Source: Crotophaga sulcirostris (taxonomy: Eukaryota > Chordata > Aves > Cuculiformes > Crotophagidae). Taken from it: a stretch of 64,000 bases of DNA. The notes under the pieces were generated by a model that worked only from the letters and a program-made list of their open reading frames with translations, was not told the origin of the DNA and did no database searches. Location of the stretch: contig VYZB01000213.1 in NCBI GenBank assembly GCA_013397455.1, positions 776,979 to 840,978 of the forward strand, written 5' to 3'. Below are positions 51,530-63,220 of the stretch, in pieces. Position numbers and translations under genes: made by a program. Numbering within the stretch: the stretch's first letter is position 1; each line of letters opens with the position of its first letter.

Positions 51530-53690
51530 GAAGAAATGTGTATTAACAACATTTTCATTTCTGAAAGTGTGACATGTAAGGAGTCATGCTACTGCACAGT
51601 CTCCTCTGCTGAACTCCACTGAAATCAGTGAAGAGACAGGAGCAAAGAAATGTCAATCACACTCAAGGTATGTTTTCCATATTTTTCCTAAGAAAGAGGC
51701 TTGTTTTATTTCATTTATTGATAATCCATTGCATTCAGTAGTTAGGTGCAGTAATTTGTTTTCACTGGATTTTTTGCCCCGACTGGTAATTTCCAACCAG
51801 TAAGCCTATTCCTGCCAAGGTCTGGGAAGAATTAGACAGAAGGACTTCTGTTGCATAATTCTGTATCCAGTTAGACTTAAAATAAAAGCATATAATTGAC
51901 CACAAAAATTAGTTTTGTCCTCATAAAATCTTTCCAAAAAATACTGAAAGGAAATTATGTCACTGAGAATATTTTGTATTCAAACGTTTTTGTTTAGCTT
52001 CTCATCACAGCCAGCTAGCTGTCATGAGAGTGCTTTTGTATTTACAATGTTTCTCAGCATGAATGATCCCAAAATGTTTTGGTTTGTTTTGTTTTCTTTT
52101 AAATGGGAAAATATTCACCACTGAAATGCAGCCCCTTTGGCTTGGAAGAAGGCAAGCAGCTAAACAACTGGGATATGAAAAGGCTGTGCAACTATTAAAT
52201 GAAGCAAATTACGGCCAGTGCTTACAAGCAAAGCTATGCACCATAGAAGTATGAAGAGAATTATTTTAATATCCATATGCTGTTTTTATTTTGAAGGTAT
52301 CCTCTGAATGAAGTCTGCACTGAAACAAGACTTAACACAGAAACTAGAAGCTGTTGATCTAAGGTTCTGGGATACCTGAAAACAAATTTACCAACCTTTA
52401 AGCTCTCATTGCTCTTTCCCTAACCAGATGTAAGCTGAACTTGGAATAAATTCAAACGTAATTATCCAATTTGTACAACCTGTAGTGCAAGAAATTATTA
52501 TAATTTAGCAGCACACTGACCATTTCCTTGGTCTAACTATATCAGATATAAAGCAAACAGATGGCATATTTTAACTTTCATTGGTCTCAGCCACTAATGG
52601 TTGAATCTGCAGGACTTTTAGGTTCTTCCCACTATTTCAGCTCTGATAATAGCAACCAAAATGTGAACTCTCCATGTATGAGCTATAGCCCTTCAAAGAA
52701 CTATATAAATTCACTTTGTTCTTGCTTCTAATAGATTTAAATCTCCACTGGAAACTGTCCTCTCAACGTGAGAAGAAAAGCAGTCCTATTATTTACAAGA
52801 TCCAGGCTTAGCCCAGTCTACCTTAAAGGACAGGCTACAAATACATCAGACACTTGTGAAATGTGATGGCCAGTTTACCAAGCGACTAAAAGGTCCTTCT
52901 AGGAAGCACTACACGAAATTCCATTTAGGGATTCACTACTGAAACCAAGCAGAGGTCAGCAGCTTGCATGATCAGGAACTTTCTGCACAGAAACAAGTTC
53001 TATGCAAAAATACAACAGCTGCTCATAATGAAAACCTGAAAAATCATGACGACAGGACTGAAAATGTGAAACAAATGAAACTTGTATTGGAAAGGGGTTA
53101 TCTAGACACTCATTTAAATTTAATGAATGTGAAAACCCCATTTTGTGCAGAAAGAGCTGTGGGATGCTCCTTTAACTCCCAGGGTTTTTAAGCCAATAAA
53201 AGACAAAGCTGGGAAAGGAAGCCTGGGGTCCAAACATCTGCTATCACACCATGCCATATTATTCTTTTTGGAGATGCAATATGAAGCAGCATGGGTTGTG
53301 GTTTGTGTTACTTGTCCTAGCAGGTTATTCCAGAGCATCAGGCTCTGACAGTGGAGGCCGCCTTCTCCATTCCAGGATGAGTCTATCTGTGCTCCTCCAC
53401 AGTCTTTGGCATTCATCTTACACATTTTTTGCAGGTCACAGGTGTCATCCCTGCAGAGAAGAGAACCACGACACTTTAAAATTGAGAGGACACCCAAATC
53501 TCCGGCCTTCCAAAAACTCCATGTACATTTTTTCAGAAAAATCAAAATAGGTAAAACAGCATGAAAAGGTTGCTGTGATGCCCAAGGAGTCTGTTAAACA
53601 GAAAACAGCTTCCATAACAGGACACTGCCCCATTTGTGACAGCATTTAACTCACTGAGCTGTACACACTTGCCTTAGGCCCCTCAATACC
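51530..53690. other. Non-coding DNA, weak exon-like block at 52.1-52.25 kb
   Basis: Plus-strand positions 52063-52254 encode an alanine/glutamine-rich, helix-like stretch (GRRQAAKQLGYEKAVQLL) ending just before a donor-like GTATGA. No acceptor of quality precedes it, and no family is recognised. The minus-strand frame 53545-53120 (141 codons) overlaps plus-strand frames and has no visible domain. Confidence 0.45.
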
Positions 53691-53696
53691 TAATCT

Positions 53697-53960
53697 AATG
53701 CATACATGGCAAGGTTTTGGTAGTGGAGGGACTGCAGGGGGGCCCCTGTGAAAAGAGATTGGGGCTGCCCCATGCTGGACACAGTCAGCTTCAGCCGGTT
53801 CCAGCGCACTCACCATGGGGCACGGTTTAGTCCCCCAGACAAGGTGAAGGTGCCTCAGGGAAAGCCTGTTTACGGAAGGACAGATAATGCTGGAGCAGGT
53901 GGAGGGAACCAGCAAATGAGGGTACTTGGCCTCGTGTCAAAGCCTACACTCATAAACAAG
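53697..53960 (+). mobile_element. Diverged endogenous-retrovirus LTR fragment (ERVL-like, avian)
   Basis: The block resembles from memory a widespread avian LTR: CATGGCAAGGTTTTGGTAG near 53704, then GACTGCAGG, a TGTGAAAAGA stretch, GCTGCCCCATG and CAGCCGGTTCC in the expected order and spacing. It is GC-richer than both flanks, consistent with an insertion. No coding region is attached, and neither a primer-binding site nor a matching second LTR was seen, so a solo or truncated LTR is likely. The boundaries and subfamily are uncertain. Confidence 0.5.
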
Positions 53961-54535
53961 ATGCATTTCTGAGGTAAAACAAATTTATCTTATTATCTTT
54001 CAGAAAGTCCAGTTGAAGATGTAAACATTTCAACTTTACTTTTTTATTTGCATCTGTCTGTAAAGAGCCTGGAGGAGAAGAGTTTCTGGCTTCTACAAAA
54101 GTAAACGGAGAGGATCCCAGAAAAAGTCTCCATTTTGGGCACTGAACATTACACATCTAGCAAGGGAATCTCTTTGCCCAGGTAACAAAAAGAAAGGAAA
54201 GGTCAGAAAACAGAAGAACCTAAAGGAAATATTACTTATTCAAAATTGTAAGTAGAAAATGTCAAGGTTAGCAACACTGCTCCAGACTGACTTCCAGTGA
54301 AGTGTCCATCAGATCAAAGACATGACCGATCAAAAAGATCTGGTAGATAAGATGAGAAAAAGCAAAGCTTGCAATCCTCAGAATAAGAAAGAACAACAAA
54401 AAGGTGGGGAAAACAGGCTTGAAATGATGTTCATGTAAGTTATGTGTTTTCAAATCTGCTTGGTTTTATAGAGTTGCTTCTAAGATGCCAGGAGATCAGA
54501 CTGCTGCAGCATGTCAACAGCTACTACTGAGAACT

Positions 54536-55480
54536 CCTGGAGGAAGGGGGAGACATCAATGAACTAGGAATAAAAAATAGTGCCTATCTTTAAAAAGGAG
54601 ATAAAAGTTCAAGGCAACATAACCTTAGTTTTGTTTCAGAAATCGACCAAAATTTAATAATTAAGTACCTGGAAGAAAAGGAGGAGAGTGGGAGTATGTC
54701 AAGAACATATTGTTTCATTTTATGTCAATATAATAACTGATTTCAGCAAAGCCTCTGTTTCCTACTTGTTTCTACCAAACATATTCTAGATTAAATGTCC
54801 ATAGGATTGAAGGACATTAGGTAGATGACCATACCTACAGAGTATTTTCTAGTGTGGTACTGAGAGACTGGAAAGATGAGGCAACTAAAGTTCTGTAAGA
54901 GTCTTCTCTAGTTCAAGTATTTAAATTAGCCTCCTGAATGACACAATACTGAGTAGACAATACAAATACCAGGAATACAAAGCTGGAAGGGATTGCAACC
55001 ATGTTAGAGAACAAAATAACAATTCAAAATGGTCTTATTCAGGAAAAGTAGAATGTTATTCAGGTATGGAAAATGCAAAAAATAATTTCTTGGAAACAAA
55101 AGAATAGGAAGCTGCTGGTTAAACCTCAGTTCAGCTGAAACGGACCGGAAGGTTATAAAGAATGACAAACTAAACACAAGTTAACAACATCATGCTGCTG
55201 CCATAATAAATTAAAAAGAAAAAAAAAGGCAAGCAACACACTAGACTTTTAACTGGGACTACAGATTGCAAGATTTATAAAGGGATCGTTCTCTTTTGTC
55301 CAACATCAACAAGACCTTTGGTATAAAGTACAGTTCTTGACCATAATTCAAGGAAGATGCAGAACATCCAGGCAAGTGTAGAGCAGAGCAACAAGAACAA
55401 TGAGAGCTAGAAAACAAAATTAGAAGAGAAGTTGAGGGCAGACATAGTAAATCTTTCACAAGCAGAATAAACTGAAATAA
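54536..55480 (+). mobile_element. Ancient CR1/L3-type LINE ORF2 relic, nearly 1 kb
   Basis: A long but eroded copy of the CR1-clade reverse transcriptase region. Landmarks in order: AGTGCCTATCTTTAAAAAGG near 54581 (the KKG motif region before the RT core), TACCTGGAAGAAAAGGAGG near 54666, GATTTCAGCAAAGCC near 54740 (degenerate DFSKAFD), then ACAAACTAAACACAAGTTAA near 55166 and ATCATGCTGCTGCC. Last is AGGAAGATGCAGAAC near 55351 with GAGCAACAAGAACAATGAG near 55385 (the QRRATRMI region). All frames are broken. It is clearly older than the CR1 copies at 8.7 and 20 kb and probably predates modern birds. Confidence 0.72.
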
Positions 55481-56800
55481 ACAGGAAAGGATTAGTTTAT
55501 TCTCTAATGTTCTTTAACACGCCCTAATGTATCCCACTTGGCCTCAGCTTCTTATCCAGGACAGCATCCTGTAGGACTTGTTTCAAACATGCTAAGCCTC
55601 AGAGATGCCATAGGGCATCTAAAATGTCACTAGGCACTTTTTACAACAATCTCTCCTATGTGAGAGAAGATGACTGGCATATAGATTATGCTGTGGGCAA
55701 CAGACCTGAAGGCTAAGTTAATATTGGGCAATGTGCTCCATCCCACTTTGGGAATGACTCATTTAACCCAAAAGTCTTACATCTGAAATAAATTAGATCA
55801 CTTGCACTCTGGAAGTATTTATTTGTCTTCATTCCCCACAAGGGGAAAGTGACTGAGGCAGGTGTAGATGTGTGCACTGTAAATAGCTACAATTATATGA
55901 GATGAGTTTCCCCCCACTGTACAAATACTAACTCCCAGGTCATGCACTATTTGCACTCCATCACAAGTAATGGTCTTGATGCAAGAAACACAGACTGAAG
56001 TTCTACAACCTATGCTAAAAAGGTCAGCTCATAAAACCCTGGTTTATCCTTATAACCTATTCCATATGACCAACCCCTACCCTTCTGCACAGTGTTCCAC
56101 TAAACTTCCTGAACTCTAATAAGAACCACCATTACACATTATAGAGGTCACAAATTAAGAAAACAGCAGGCCTTCTATGAAGGTAATATAATTTCTCAAA
56201 ACAAAAGAAAGGGACATTTTAGCCGTTATTCATTCAACAGAGAAGTCAACAACTGCACTGTAATATGGTTATGCTTGGCATTTTAGTTCTAGATTGTGTT
56301 TTAAGCTTCATTGTCAAATGCTTTCAAGAAGACCAAATGAAGACCATATTTCAGTCCCAGTAAAAGGCAAATTGTTTTCCATGCCTGAAAACGGACAAAT
56401 TCATCCACAGTAATAGGCCATTCACCTAGCAAGAAATAATCCAAAGTATTCCCAAGTGGTATCTTTTAGTTTTATCTTTGCTTTGATGGAGGGAAGAGAA
56501 TATAGAAAAAAAACCACTGTTTCTCTGAATTTGTTTTCAGCTTTCCCATCTCATCTGTTTACTCCATGTTGGATCATATATAAATGAAAGATTGGTGAGA
56601 CCATTGCTGTGACTTTGTTTTCATCTTCAGGCAATTCAAGGAAATAAAACCTAGTACACTTGGCACACGCAAAATGCTACTGGCAGCTACTTCTTCAAAG
56701 AAGTTCTCAAAGTAGCCTATATAGACCCCACATTTTCCGTGACCCTGACTGGCTCAAGCAAGCCTTTGGAAATAAAATAATCAACCTTTTTTTTCCCCAG
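55481..56800. other. AT-rich non-coding DNA
   Basis: No gene, RNA gene or recognised repeat. It leads into the pyrimidine-rich acceptor-like tract at 56781-56800. Confidence 0.55.
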
Positions 56801-57182
56801 AAACTTTCACTGTCCTTTAGCAGCACAATGCAGAGCATCTCTAGAATGAACTGCACTACAGACTTGTCCTGGGTATACATCTGTAAGGCATTAACTGGCT
56901 TGGCTCTTCAATTGCTTGAGGAGTCTTTGGCAGACTTATTTATGAAGAAAATAAACTGTTGTTGAGCTTCTGTCTTCAGTTTCTGACATGTCCAATGGTG
57001 AAGTTTACAATATTTTTGATGACCCTTGCAGCATAAATATAAGCAAAGAATATAAGCAAAAAACTGAAGCAAAACTGAGTGAATTATGCATGCAAACTCC
57101 TACCAAATGCGAAGAAAAAGTCTCAGGATCTTCTAGACCTTCAGAGCCTAATTTGAATTTTGCACTTCCACTCTCTACATGA
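56801..57182 (+). CDS. Candidate last two exons of a plus-strand gene (hypothetical model)
   Basis: The product is not recognised. A strong acceptor (CCTTTTTTTTCCCCAG) precedes an 82-bp open exon (56801-56882) ending at donor GTAAGG. A 97-bp intron follows and ends GCTTCTGTCTTCAG, and the next exon (56980-57182 to the stop) continues in phase: one base left over plus two. The second exon reads like protein: MSNGEVYNIFDDPCS, then a lysine- and glutamate-rich stretch, SSRPSEPN, ending FALPLST-stop. AATAAA at 57803-57808, followed by a TGTGTTCTGTTC GU-rich run, would close a 3' UTR of about 0.65 kb. Against it: the intron is very short, no upstream exons were found with confidence, and no homology is known. 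It lies antisense to the 46-59.9 kb minus-strand model. Confidence 0.2.
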
Positions 57183-57802
57183 TCCTATAGACAGTGTGAT
57201 ATTCTGAGATAACTTGTGTCTAACTCAGAAAGTAGCTGAAATTTTTGCGTTAAGTGTTTACAAAGCTCACACAACGTGATAGAAAAATTCATGTACAAAT
57301 GACTGTGCATACTAGTTTCTGTCCTTCATCTTTAACTCTTGGATATCTGTGGATTTGTTCACACCCACAAATCATCTGGGGTTTTTTGCAATTTTCTAGC
57401 TGCACAAAGCTCAGCATGAAACTGTATATTAATTAACGGTAACTGAAACAAAAATTATTTCACTGACATGGATTCTCTCACAGCTGCATACTAATATGTG
57501 TCCAAATAGGCTAGCCAGGATCACTCTAGTGACAAGGCAGACAAGGGATGCTAGCTATCCATCATATCACCTGTCATCTTACACTAGTTTTCTGCGCTCG
57601 TTTTCTGATGTGTCCTTGGTACCTCTTAGGCCTTGACAGGAATGGTGATATTTTGCCTTTTCCATCCTGTAACACCTCCGTAAGCCATTAGGTAACACTA
57701 CTGATTTCCTCATTACTTTTTGGACTTCATCTCCATATGTAGCCTGTCCTTTATCTCAGACTGTCCTCCATTTTCCTTGTTGTAATGTCTTCAGAAGGTG
57801 GA

Positions 57803-57808
57803 AATAAA
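57803..57808 (+). terminator. Possible poly(A) signal (AATAAA)
   Basis: The hexamer is followed directly by a TGTGTTCTGTTCTTC element of the GU/U-rich type expected downstream of cleavage sites. It is of interest only if the 56801-57182 exon model is real. Confidence 0.25.
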
Positions 57809-57825
57809 TGTGTTCTGTTCTTCAT

Positions 57826-60220
57826 AAGGTGCTAATCTGGGTGCCATAAACACATGGCATTCTTTCATCCCTTTCTCTTGTTTGTTTTTTAATTAATTTT
57901 GCTGTTACTTTTGTATCTAGACATTCTCATTCCTGACAGTCTTAACACTTCTACTACGAATCTCTGAATTCTTTACGTTGAAAAACAGTAGGAAAATGTA
58001 AAGACAAGTAATCTTATTAGCCACTTCCCTGTTTATCCACATAACAACATGCCAAAATCCTTTCCTCACCTGGAAGCATATTTCAGAGAGCAGACTATAG
58101 TATAAAAACAAATACACACAAAAATTCAATGACAGGATCAAAATGAGAGTTAAAATGCAGTTCCATTTCATATATGGCAATTCTTTTGACACTAAGAAGA
58201 AAGCACAGGGTGACAGTTCTGAAATTTTCATCACAATCCCTAATTCAAAAACAATTCAAAATCTATGATAAAGGAAAGCAATTTAAACAATAAAACATCA
58301 ATGACAATGAACAGTATGTTTTTATAAAAGGCACTGCCACTCAATCAGCATGACTTTTACACAGTCATATTTAGTATGATCCCCATCACTTGTCTGATAT
58401 ACCAAAACAGCATAAGGCAATCACACACATCCAACAAATTCAGCATAATTGGGCTAATTTTAGAACTTTTAACACTGACACAGAAAATGTAATGAGCACA
58501 GAGTCTTGAAAGGTGTTTCTTCTTCTTGTGGCTGGTAATTCACTGCATTGCACAATTGCCCAAGTGCATTTTGATATGAGTGTCCCTTCTGAGTGTACAT
58601 CAGAAAAATATTTTCAAAGGCAACATATGAATGATGGACAAATGTTCTAGTATGAACTAACAAACCTTAAAAGGCTTTGCCCTGTCCTCCACTCACCATT
58701 TTGGAAAGCAGCTTTTGTGTTTTCCCTATGGTTTAACATCCCTGTGGTTTACAACGTATATACCATTTCAGTGTCTAGAAATCTTCAAAGATATTCACCA
58801 TCTGTCATTTAAGGGAAGAATGGTGTTTTTCAAAGTACAGCTATTTTTCAAGTAGTGAAATATTTGAGATAATTACACCATCATAAGGTTTGGGTTTCAG
58901 AACAGTCCATATTGAGTTTCAGTAGGTTCCGGTTCCCTTAAACGCTTTGGAGAAACCCAGCCTAAAGTCTCCCAAGATTTTTCTTTCTTTATGTTATTCA
59001 ATTTATTTCCTGAAAAGGGCTAAGCATATCAGAGATTAATTTTATGGGTTTTGGTTTTATTGCTAAGCATATACCAAATAAAACAAAATCTTAAGAGAAA
59101 CCATTTAATGAAGTAATTTCATCATGAGACGAGAGGATTCATAGTCAACAGTAGCGCTCAACTAAAGAAATGACTTCATAAACAGGATGTCCGTAGTGAG
59201 TACAACCATGGGCTTACGGATATTCACAGTGTATATAACAAGTGGCAAAGGATTTACATAACGAAGATTCAGGTAAGACATTAAGGAAAAGGAAAAACAT
59301 CATAACGTTGTGAAACACTGAAATATGTTTCCAGAGGAGATTATGCATGTTCCACTGCTAAAAGTCCATCAGGTATGACACAGCTGTATGTCACATAACT
59401 TGAGGAAAAATGGTCCTGAGGAGTGGAGATGGTCTGTATTCTCGCACTCTTCTTCCCAGTAGTCAGTGCTCCTTCTCCTTTCTACTAAAATGGTAGGACA
59501 GAAATAGAGAATATTCTACACATTGGAGCAGTGAAGGAAGAAAAGGGAAAGTAAGTGAAAAGTTCTGCCATGTTAGGGTGTCCTTTATCATTAAAGAAAT
59601 ATTGGGAAGTCTTGTTGCAAGGGTTTGTATCTCAGAAGAGAGGAGAAGGGGGATTGTTATGGTGGAAAGAAACCTACCTCCTCTCAGGGTAAAGAAAAAT
59701 GACGTCCCAACAAGCCCAGTACCACTGTAAGCTGTTGTTTCTACCATAGTGTGAAGTCCCACAAAAACAAGACCCGAAATTCCAAACAGCCCCAAGGATC
59801 CTAGCACCGAGGAACATGGCATAGCTTGCAATATTTGGGTCAGCTCTATATCTTTCTTTACCATCACTGTAGAAGAATCACATATTGTCCACCATTTTTT
59901 TTGCACCCATATATGCCAAGAGTGCACTGATACAAGGCATAAATACTACCCTTTGCAGAATATTATAAGATAAATTACCAGAGAAAACACAAATATTAAG
60001 AAACTCTCATTTTTTTAAAAGAAATGTCGAGCCTTAAAAGTTCATAACCTGTATTAGATCTTATCTAAAACTTATCTGAACACTAAAACTTGAATCAGGA
60101 ACAGGTACATGGTCTTCAAAGACACACTCTTTGTAGTCCTTTATTCCTCACATAGATGGGTATCTTTTGTTACTTGAAATGACAGCTGGCATTCACGTGG
60201 AAGGAAGGAGTTTCTTTTTT
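57826..60220. other. AT-rich non-coding DNA with one exon-like minus-strand block
   Basis: Positions 59866-59678 (minus strand, 189 bp) lie between an acceptor (ATTCTTCTACAG) and a strong donor (GAG then GTAGGT). They are open in two frames. One gives a hydrophobic stretch (SVLGSLGLFGISGLVFVGL), part of a 154-codon frame at 59927-59463. The other gives RADPNIASYAMFLGA and ends in phase with the exon at 51526. Neither matches a family that I recognise. The rest of the interval holds nothing supportable. Confidence 0.4.
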
Positions 60221-60223
60221 TCA

Positions 60224-60295
60224 CCATTACCTCATTGCAAATACAAAAATGTTGTTCTAAGATATGATGGGATTTGACATGAAGTGAGGTAATGG
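60224..60295. repeat. Perfect 11-bp inverted repeat flanking 50 bp
   Basis: CCATTACCTCA (60224-60234) is the exact reverse complement of TGAGGTAATGG (60285-60295). The 50-bp spacer contains ATTGCAAAT, a near match to the POU/octamer site. The surrounding 60210-60430 is complex and rich in TAATTA-type cores, like a conserved non-coding element. The arms hold TACCT/AGGTA cores, similar to ZEB-type sites. A paired-site regulatory role is inference. Confidence 0.8.
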
Positions 60296-60765
60296 CAAAA
60301 AGAATTTTTAAAGGTTTCTTTCAGCTTGGGTGACTCCTGTCAACTTATGAAACCGGCACAGAGCAAAATGTTTTGTGAATAATTAGCAGGTTAATTATCC
60401 ATAAGCAGTGAGTAATTTGTATTACCTCTGTGGTTAGCTCACCACACTAAGATCCAGGCTGATTGCACATGTCTGTGCTGCCTTGCAAATTAGAGGATAA
60501 ACCCTGCAAGGCACTGTCTATCCTCAAGTCCTCTTGTTGTTCCAACAGTGCACAATATTTAATCCAAAAGAGATTCATGAAGGATGACAAATGTTTGGTG
60601 GATTTTAGATCAAATGTCCTTGGACAACATACTTTATAAAATAAAACAGTCAAGAAAAGCAAAGAAAGAGACAAATTTAAGGAACTGAGCCCCTCCAGAG
60701 CAAAATTAAGTATTTGTTGTTCTGATTATAGTAATTTTCCTTTACTGTCTGTTCAGTATTCATAA

Positions 60766-60984
60766 AATGACCAGGAATCATCTGTTGCTGGAGGAGCTGG
60801 GACAAAAATTACTGCAGGAGGGGCCACTGCTGCTGACCATAAGCATGCCTATATGCCTCACCTGCACCCACCCCATCCTGCAACTCCCAGAGAAATTTCT
60901 CATTTTACCTGGAGACATGTTCCCAGAGCTCCCCTCAGCTCTCCTTAGTACACGTCTGCGGTTTTCAGTCATGCAAAGACTTCC
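60766..60984. repeat. Copy A of an unassigned ~220-bp dispersed repeat
   Basis: 219 bp that recur in direct orientation at 63001-63220. Shared exact words include AGGAATCAT, CATCCTG, ACTCCCAGAGAAATTTCTCATTTT and a final TTTTCAGTCATGCAAAGACTTCC (quoted in part). By eye the copies agree at about 84% with few indels. Both ends are sharp: similarity starts at AATGA and stops after CTTCC. No CR1 tail, poly(A), TG/CA LTR ends or long terminal inverted repeats are obvious. The family is unknown to me. Confidence 0.85.
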
Positions 60985-63000
60985 ACATGGAATTTGTAGG
61001 TCAGCAGAGATGGCTACCCCTTATTAAATAGATCTTTCTGTTTAAATTTGGAGAAATTTGTGTAGTTTTACTATATTGACCACAGTGAAACCAAAATTTC
61101 CCCTGACATCAGTGTACGCCCAAGTCCCAGGAGAATCCATGAGGTCATTCAGTGCTCAGTCCAACTCTAGACAGATGTAACACCAAGATGCATGACAAGA
61201 GGGAAGTAGGTTCACAGCCCATCCCTGCTGCGCTCAATCAGGCAGAGTACCAAGGACAAAGTGCCTCCTGGGGTGCTAGAACATGGTGAGTTTAAGGCCC
61301 GTCCTTACCACCCAGTTGCCTCCTCTCTCACCAGGCCATGCTCATAAATGAGCCACTGCTTCGAACAGATTTCCTTTTAATTTAATAAAGCATTGAGGTG
61401 AACTACAGGACAATCTGCTCTGGACTTTGCCTCAACTGGAAACTGCAATGCAAAAAAAGAAAAATTATCAGTCAGTAACAATGACTCAGAAGTGAGCTCC
61501 CACTTTTCAGGATTCAAAAACTATTAGTTAACCATCAGAATGCCAAGCAACCTAGACTGCCAAGGGAAGTATGCATGAATGAGGCAGAAGGAAGAAAAAG
61601 TATCCTCAACTGTGTAGAAATTGTACATTACAGTCCGAACGACACATGGCTGGGTGTTAATGATATTTTATTGAATATCAAAGAATAGATACTGTTTTAC
61701 AGTAGGCCTAAAATAATGTCCGCTCCTTCCACTTTCTGCAAACTGTGCACAAACCTCTTCCAGTAGAATGTTTTGCTTTGCTTTCTCACCAAAATACTCA
61801 GCTAAAGGCTTACAAGGGTTTGCTTTCTCAAAGGTCTTGAGAACTGCTGCTAGACAGAGCTGTTACTCAAGTGATACAGATCCTATACCATGAGAGCTAC
61901 ACCATGCTACCAAATGCTACTTACAGGTAAAAGAAAGATTGCAAGCTGTAATATATTATAGACATAAGTTCAGTCATTACATTAGTGTTTGTGTAAGTTG
62001 GTGCTCGAAATAGTGAGCAAACTAATATCTAATATGCCACAATTCTTTGATTCAACATTTATCTTAAAGATGAGTTTTTAACTCCATTTCTGAAATTATT
62101 AGCTTCTATGGGTTTGAACAAGACCTTTAAATGTTATTTGAACATAGATTTATGGGTGATTCATTTACCAGAAAGTAAGTGTGTCAACTCTCCTTAGTTG
62201 CAAACTATCAATATGTGGTCTGTTGAATATATGTGCCTCTCTCTACTCAAAAGCTGTGCAAAAATATTTTCGCTGTTACTTGAAACGTTTCTTAAAACTG
62301 CGACTTTGATCACTGGAATAACGTTAGCACCACCTAGAGGCTCAAGTTAAAGCCACACTTACAGTTTACCAAGAAAGATTTTAATTTGAGAATGTCTCTG
62401 TGTTCTACCTCTTCAGTTTAAGGAGGCTCCCTTTGTCTTAAGGTTTTGAAGGATATTTCTAATACAAAATTTTACTACAATTTCTTCATCGAATATGAGA
62501 TTTTTTACTCGCAAAAAAGTATGTTTTCTTTGTTTATTTTCCACTTCAAAAGAAAGAAACCTAGAAATAAAATTAATTTTCACATAATTAAAGTGGACAA
62601 AATCTTCCCAGTAATGAAAACCCAGACAAAAAGCACAAATAGTTCTGTTTAGTTGCCTTTAAATAAATTAACAAATTCTATTAAAACTACAACCTTAGTA
62701 CACCTGATTTTAAACTTAGGTGATCAGGTCTGCCTTTTAAGTGAGCTCATTCCCTTGAGAATATTCTCATATATAGCCAGTTTCAGCATTCTTTAAGGCT
62801 CAGAAATACTTTGCCTGCTTGTCTCTGTCATTTTTTTTTGACTCATATCATGTCAATGGGTCCCAGTCATCCTGTGTTCACCTAGTGTATCTAGGTCCAT
62901 AATTTTCTACAAATGAGTTCCAAGTCTATAGGAAAGTTTTGCAGCTCATCCCTCAATACATGACTTTGCATTTCATCGTATGTTTTTCCTTGCACCATGA
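60985..63000. other. DNA between the two repeat copies, no gene seen
   Basis: About 2 kb of mostly AT-rich sequence. No reverse transcriptase, protease or envelope-like frame is visible, so the pair does not look like LTRs around a retroviral body. Positions 61080-61340 are somewhat GC-richer and could be another piece of repeat. Confidence 0.5.
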
Positions 63001-63220
63001 AATGACAGGAATCATTTCTTGTTGGAGGAGTTGGGACATACACAGCTGCAGGAGCCGCCACTCCTGCTGACCACAAGCCATGCCCACATGCCTGATCTGC
63101 ACCCATCCCATCCTGGAACTCCCAGAGAAATTTCTCATTTTGCCCAGAGACACATTCTCAGAGTTCCCCTCAGATGTCTTTAGCACACATCTGGTGGTTT
63201 TCAGTCATGCAAAGACTTCC
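63001..63220. repeat. Copy B of the unassigned ~220-bp dispersed repeat
   Basis: Direct partner of 60766-60984. On the minus strand both copies share a short open stretch with the peptide words GKMRNFSGS and RMGWVQ, which may mean that the element descends from a coding sequence or simply reflects shared ancestry. Immediately inside one end lies AGAAATTTCTC, a short near-palindrome present in both copies. Confidence 0.85.

Noticed and set aside
53120..53545. 141-codon minus-strand cysteine-containing frame as a secreted protein
   Set aside because: There is no signal peptide, plus-strand frames overlap it, and it borders the LTR-like segment, so repeat-derived DNA is a simpler explanation.
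60766..63220. The two 220-bp copies as LTRs of one endogenous retrovirus
   Set aside because: The ends lack TG/CA, no primer-binding site or polypurine tract is seen, and the 2 kb between them has no retroviral domain.
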